Positions 14,413 through 17,534 of a DNA stretch of 17,534 nt are shown one piece after another. The notes under the pieces are model-generated. The model saw nothing but the letters and a program-made list of their open reading frames with translations, had not been told where the DNA came from and did not search any database. This DNA comes from JAQVWU01 sp964628455 (GTDB lineage: Bacteria; Bacillota; Clostridia; Oscillospirales; CAG-272), in NCBI GenBank assembly GCA_964628455.1, contig CAZVPD010000074.1, forward strand, positions 1 through 17,534, in the 5' to 3' direction. The position numbers and the translations under genes were made by a program. How positions within the stretch are numbered: position 1 is the first letter of the stretch; the number at the start of each line of letters is the position of its first letter.

Positions 14413-15291
14413 GTGAAATTTAAAAAACTTTTATGTGGTGCATTTGCAATGCTTTTTATCGCTGCTTGTTTTAATCTTTCAGCTTTTTCGGCCACGTTAC
14501 GTCCGCCGAATGCACCGCCTCCACCGCCTCCAAAGCTTTCAAAAGAAATATCAGGCTATGAATATATTGATAAGTTAATCAAAATAGCAAGGGAAGAAAA
14601 AGCAACTTTTAAAAAAGCAGCGGATGGTTCTACAAAATATGCTAAAGGTAACGGTTCCTGGTGTGCCCATTTTGTATCATGGTGTGCAAAAGAAGCTGGT
14701 ATAACTGAAACGATAATAGCGAAACAATCCAACGCAGATGGTTCCTGGTATGCAAAAAATGCAACATTAACTTATTTTTTTAAAACTTGGTTATCAACTA
14801 CTGGACAAAAGAATATTGAAAAATATGGCAAATTTTCAAACCGTACAGACTATAAACCGGAAAAAGGCGACCTGATTTATTTTAAATGGAGCAATGCTAA
14901 TAAAGATACTACATTTAGTCATGTTGGCCTTGTATTGTCTAGTGACGACAAGTATGTATATACAATTGAAGGAAATTCGGATAAGGGTACAATTAAAGAA
15001 AATTTTTATTCTAAAGATAATAAGACAATTGTTGCATATGCAAAGCCAAAATACTCCAGCATCGAACCTTTAATTAATACTTATAAAACCGGTACATATT
15101 TTGTTTATGATAGTGGATTAAATCTGCATACCGGTCCGGAAACATCATTTAAAAAACTCAAAACAAAAATCGAAATATACAGTAAGATAGTTATTACCAA
15201 AATCAATGGCATATGGGGTCAGACAAAATATAATGGAGTTTCAGGTTGGGTAAACATGGAGTTACTGACCAATTATCCTGAATATGTTTAA
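14413..15291 (+). CDS. Secreted CHAP-SH3 peptidoglycan hydrolase, cargo candidate
   Basis: This 292-residue protein starts at a GTG with GAGGAGAG upstream. Residues 1-27 form a signal peptide; an A-x-A-like site before TLRPP or, alternatively, a lipobox I-A-A-C with Cys19 could be used. A Pro-rich linker follows (about 31-41). Residues about 50-212 are a CHAP cysteine peptidase/amidase domain with Cys84 in GSWCAHFVSWC, His170 in FSHVGLVL and an acidic TIEGN segment. Residues about 235-284 are an SH3b domain (GLNLHTGPETSFKKL, WVNMEL). It is strikingly AT-rich (about 25% GC in a sampled 60 bp) and has its own promoter, so it looks like a moron and not the phage lysin, which would lie after the tail genes. 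It may act on the cell wall of the lysogen or competitors. Confidence 0.88.
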   Translation: MKFKKLLCGAFAMLFIAACFNLSAFSATLRPPNAPPPPPPKLSKEISGYEYIDKLIKIAREEKATFKKAADGSTKYAKGNGSWCAHFVSWCAKEAGITETIIAKQSNADGSWYAKNATLTYFFKTWLSTTGQKNIEKYGKFSNRTDYKPEKGDLIYFKWSNANKDTTFSHVGLVLSSDDKYVYTIEGNSDKGTIKENFYSKDNKTIVAYAKPKYSSIEPLINTYKTGTYFVYDSGLNLHTGPETSFKKLKTKIEIYSKIVITKINGIWGQTKYNGVSGWVNMELLTNYPEYV

Positions 15292-15418
15292 ATTAAAGCG
15301 ATCCCTTATGATCAAAAAAGCTAACAATAAAATGAGCAATCCAAAAATAGGAAAACAAGAGGGTTATCCTCCGTTGCTGATTTTAAAGCAATGGAGAATA
15401 TAAACTAAAAATCCAAAA
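15292..15418 (+). other. Non-coding gap with one RNA-type hairpin
   Basis: No supported gene. A 9-bp stem (15369-15377 with 15388-15396, one G-U pair in plus RNA) lies here, but no U tract follows, so it is not a standard terminator. The stretch is probably debris of the decayed downstream gene. Confidence 0.4.
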
Positions 15419-15731
15419 AAGTGTAAAAGAAGTAATGCCATAAAAAGAATACTTGGTTTATTATTGTGTGTTTGTATGCTGATCGGCATTCTGCCGTTTA
15501 CCGGCGTATCCGCGGCTTCGCCGGAAGAACACTTCGGTTTTTATACTGCGTCCCGGAACTATAACTTCGTATAACGATCCCAGCGGAGATGTCGAAATTC
15601 CAGCTTCAATTGATGGGATTGCTGTTACAAATATTAGAGAATATTATGTAAACGCATCTGTTATGGAAACCGATAATTATACTGCAGCGACATCTAATAC
15701 CGCAAAGCTGACTATCGTCAAAATAAAATAA
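15419..15731 (+). pseudogene. Decayed BspA-like secreted repeat protein
   Basis: One frame encodes a secretion leader without a start codon (KRILGLLLCVCMLIGILPFTGVSAA), then runs into a stop at 15571-15573. The +1 frame continues with GTITSYNDPSGDVEIPASIDGIAVTNI, the opening unit of BspA-like leucine-rich repeat surface proteins, followed without the repeats by a short tail ending at TAA 15729-15731. So start loss, a frameshift and a large internal deletion are visible. The intact ancestor would have been a large adhesin-like surface protein. Confidence 0.65.
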
Positions 15732-15773
15732 AATCATGGTAGAACTTATAGAAACTTGATTGTTTAAAATTCC

Positions 15774-15803
15774 AAGACGTGCATAACCGCACGTCTTTTT
15801 TTG
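15774..15803 (+). terminator. Intrinsic terminator closing the cargo island
   Basis: AAGACGTGC (15774-15782) pairs perfectly with GCACGTCTT (15789-15797) around a six-base loop, followed by seven T. It separates the cargo transcripts from the terminase genes. Confidence 0.85.
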
Positions 15804-15888
15804 TTGCCATTTAGTAAAAGTTGAAAGTGGTGAGGTAGATAACCGTGTTATGATGAACTTATATATAAATAATACTGGAGGGGGAGGT

Positions 15889-16431
15889 ATGTCAGGAATA
15901 TTAACAGCCAAACAGGAAGCTTTTATAAATGAGTATTTGATCGATCTAAATGCGACTCAGGCTGCAAAAAGAGCCGGTTACAGCAATAAGACGGCGAATG
16001 TGCAGGGAGCACAAAACTTAATAAAACTTAGTGCTTATATCGATAAAGCAAAAGCTGAACGCGCCTTACGTGCAGGGATCGATGCGGATAGAATTGCGCT
16101 TGAGCTGGCGCATATAGCTAACGACGATATAAAAAATTATCTTTCCTTCCGTACCGAAAAAATCGTTGCAGGTCACGATAAAGAAACCGGAGAGCCGATC
16201 ATCGAATACCAGACAATCCTGGAAATGAAAGACAGCGATACGATCGATACCCGGAACATTCAGGAAATTTCCATCGGAACAAAAGGCGAATTTAAGTTTA
16301 AGTTATACAGCAAGTCAGACGCACTTGTCAACCTGGGTAAGCACGTTGGGATGTTTACGGAAAAATCCGAGGTTAATATGACAGTAGCATCTATTGAGGA
16401 TTACCTCAAAACAATTAAAGACGATGATTAA
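15889..16431 (+). CDS. terS: Terminase small subunit
   Basis: This 180-residue protein recognises phage DNA at the packaging start. The N-terminal HTH region LTAKQEAFINEYLIDLNATQAAKRAGYSNKTANVQGAQNL is typical of the Terminase_2 family, followed by an oligomerisation/central part with IANDDIKNYLSF and KLYSKSDALVNLGKHVGMF. GGAGG at 15877-15881, seven bases before ATG 15889, decides the start; an in-frame ATG at 15850 has no such site. The end overlaps the large subunit start by eight bases (16424-16431). The helicity and length are normal for the family. Confidence 0.92.
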   Translation: MSGILTAKQEAFINEYLIDLNATQAAKRAGYSNKTANVQGAQNLIKLSAYIDKAKAERALRAGIDADRIALELAHIANDDIKNYLSFRTEKIVAGHDKETGEPIIEYQTILEMKDSDTIDTRNIQEISIGTKGEFKFKLYSKSDALVNLGKHVGMFTEKSEVNMTVASIEDYLKTIKDDD

Positions 16432-17534
16432 TCTTCTTGATTCCAAAAAGTATATCGAAACATTCTTAAAGATACAAACCAAAAACGGAATAATAACACC
16501 TTTCGTGTTTAATCCGGCGCAGACAAAGCTGTATGAAATCATACAAAAACAACGCAAAGCAAAAAAGCCGGTACGCGTTATCATATTAAAAGCAAGACAG
16601 TTGGGTTTCTCAACGCTGACCGAGGGGCTTATATTTCATCAGTCGGTGACGCGAGATGGTGTGAAGGGGTATGTTGTGGCTCACACCGATGAATCGACAT
16701 CCAATCTTTTTAACATGACAAAAATCTATTATGATAATTTACCCGAGCAGGTCAGGCCGATGAAAAAAGCTTCCAATGCGCAGGAATTGTTGTTTGAAAA
16801 TCCGACACGGGATTCGGCAGAGAAGAACCAAAGGCCCGGACTCAGATCGAAAATACGATGTGCTACCGCAGGCGGGAAAAGTATCGGCCGTTCTTCCACG
16901 CTCACCAACGTGCACCTGTCGGAATACGCGTTCTGGCCGGGGGACAAGGAAGCGACGCTGCTCGGGATCCTGCAGGCGGTGCCGAACCTGCCGGGCACGA
17001 TGGTGATCATCGAAAGCACAGCCAACGGCTTCGACGCGTTCAAGTCGAGGTGGGACGCGGCTGTGCGGGGGGAGAGCGACTTTATTCCGGTGTTCTTCGC
17101 CTGGTACGAGAACCCCGAATACAGGGCTCCGGTCCCCGCGGACACGGTGTGGACGGCCGAGGAGCTTGATCTGAAAGAGAGATATGCGCTCGACGACGGG
17201 CAGCTCGCCTGGCGCCGGTGGTGCATACGCAACAACTGCTCCGGCAGCGGGGACCTGTTCCGGCAGGAATACCCCTCCTGCGCGGACGAAGCCTTCCTGA
17301 CGACCGGGTCCGCCGTGTTCGACAACGAGGCGATCATACGGCAGAGGGAGAAGGCGCCGATGCCGCTGAAGCGGGGGGAATTTACGTACGACTACGACGG
17401 TTTGTCTGTCACGAACATACGCTTCGCCGAGAGAGAGAACGGGATCGTGTCGGTCTACGAGGAGCCTGTGAAATACCGGCCGTACGTCATCGGCGGGGAC
17501 ACGGCGGGCGAGGGGTCCGACTTCTTCACCGGAC
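16424..17534 (+). CDS. terL: Terminase large subunit, 3' end beyond window
   Basis: The first 370 codons are present and open to the window edge. This is the ATP-driven packaging motor: Walker A-like ILKARQLGFST at about 54-64, Walker B VHLSEYAFW with Glu167, and coupling motif ESTANG at 197-202, followed by the start of the RNase H-like nuclease with GGDTAGEG and Asp359. The start ATG 16424 overlaps the small-subunit stop. Base composition changes inside the gene: 28% GC in 16441-16500 and 16681-16740, but 60% at 16861-16920, 67% at 16921-16980 and 63% at 17041-17100. Codons become CGG/GGG-rich past about 16860. The frame and motifs remain intact across the change, consistent with in-frame mosaic recombination. 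Confidence 0.93.
   Translation, partial: MINLLDSKKYIETFLKIQTKNGIITPFVFNPAQTKLYEIIQKQRKAKKPVRVIILKARQLGFSTLTEGLIFHQSVTRDGVKGYVVAHTDESTSNLFNMTKIYYDNLPEQVRPMKKASNAQELLFENPTRDSAEKNQRPGLRSKIRCATAGGKSIGRSSTLTNVHLSEYAFWPGDKEATLLGILQAVPNLPGTMVIIESTANGFDAFKSRWDAAVRGESDFIPVFFAWYENPEYRAPVPADTVWTAEELDLKERYALDDGQLAWRRWCIRNNCSGSGDLFRQEYPSCADEAFLTTGSAVFDNEAIIRQREKAPMPLKRGEFTYDYDGLSVTNIRFAERENGIVSVYEEPVKYRPYVIGGDTAGEGSDFFTG

Larger units (their letters stand above)
2631..17534. mobile_element. Temperate tailed phage (prophage), left portion
   Basis: The span carries the ordered modules of a Firmicutes siphophage-type prophage: tRNA attachment site, tyrosine integrase, S24 repressor, divergent early genes, RecT recombination module, replisome organizer, helicase loader, VRR-NUC, and small then large terminase. 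The right end lies outside the window, so completeness is unknown. Early and replication genes are intact open frames, often with 4-bp ATGA overlaps, which suggests the element is not heavily decayed. One decayed cargo gene is present at 15419-15731. Confidence 0.93.

Noticed and set aside
14413..15291. CHAP protein as the phage endolysin
   Set aside because: It has a secretion leader, a private promoter, no holin beside it, and lies before the packaging genes instead of after tail genes.
15308..15403. 31-codon ORF after the CHAP gene
   Set aside because: No ribosome binding site and no recognisable sequence; within decayed DNA.
15821..15854. Possible promoter TTGAAA/TATGAT before terS
   Set aside because: The 22-bp spacing is too long for a standard sigma-A promoter.

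Overview
The window looks like chromosome from an uncultured, gut-type Clostridia bacterium (Firmicutes, possibly Oscillospiraceae-like) into which a temperate tailed phage has integrated. This assignment is inferred from strong purine-rich Shine-Dalgarno sites, GTG and TTG starts, consensus sigma-A promoters, Clostridia-style solute-binding lipoprotein and secreted-protein leaders, and a Firmicutes-type phage replication module. No marker gene fixes the species.

Layout: (1) 1-2561 is host DNA, with a promoter and a two-gene operon for a TIM-barrel sugar isomerase/epimerase-like protein and a lipoprotein that resembles an ABC-transporter sugar-binding protein. (2) 2591-2734 is the left phage/host junction: the 3' part of a minus-strand tRNA-Asn gene, its terminator, and possible integrase arm sites. 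The 5' part of the tRNA is absent here, so the intact gene should lie at the other prophage end, outside the window. (3) 2734-5167 is the leftward lysogeny operon: S24/CI-like repressor, an unexpected SGNH (GDSL-type) hydrolase, and tyrosine integrase. (4) 5168-5429 is the genetic switch, with near-consensus promoters pointing at each other and several TCGTA/TACGA-type operators. (5) 5430-6989 is a rightward early operon of two HTH regulators and four small unknown proteins. (6) 7037-10602 is a recombination module: Rad50/SbcC-like ATPase with a zinc-hook CxxC, RecT annealase, and a YycJ/WalJ-like metallo-beta-lactamase-fold nuclease. (7) 10616-13376 is replication and nucleases: a DnaD-like replisome organizer with two in-gene iteron arrays (probable origin), a PD-(D/E)XK-like protein, a helicase-loader-like protein, a DUF551 protein and a VRR-NUC nuclease. 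(8) 13407-14146 encodes two HTH proteins that may control late genes. (9) 14147-15803 is an AT-rich cargo island: a promoter, a secreted CHAP-SH3 cell-wall hydrolase, a decayed BspA-like secreted protein and a terminator. (10) 15889-17534 holds the terminase small subunit and the start of the large subunit, which runs off the window.

Working picture: the repressor holds the face-to-face switch promoters off and the leftward operon maintains lysogeny. On induction the rightward operon makes the recombination and replication proteins, replication probably starts inside the organizer gene and recruits the host replicative helicase through the loader, and packaging begins with the terminase. The AT-rich SGNH and CHAP genes look like separately acquired lysogenic cargo acting on the cell surface. 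The large terminase gene shows a sharp base-composition change that suggests a mosaic junction. The most notable signals not explained by ordinary gene calls are the two iteron arrays, the convergent switch, and a plus-strand terminator inside the leftward operon that points to an unannotated antisense RNA.
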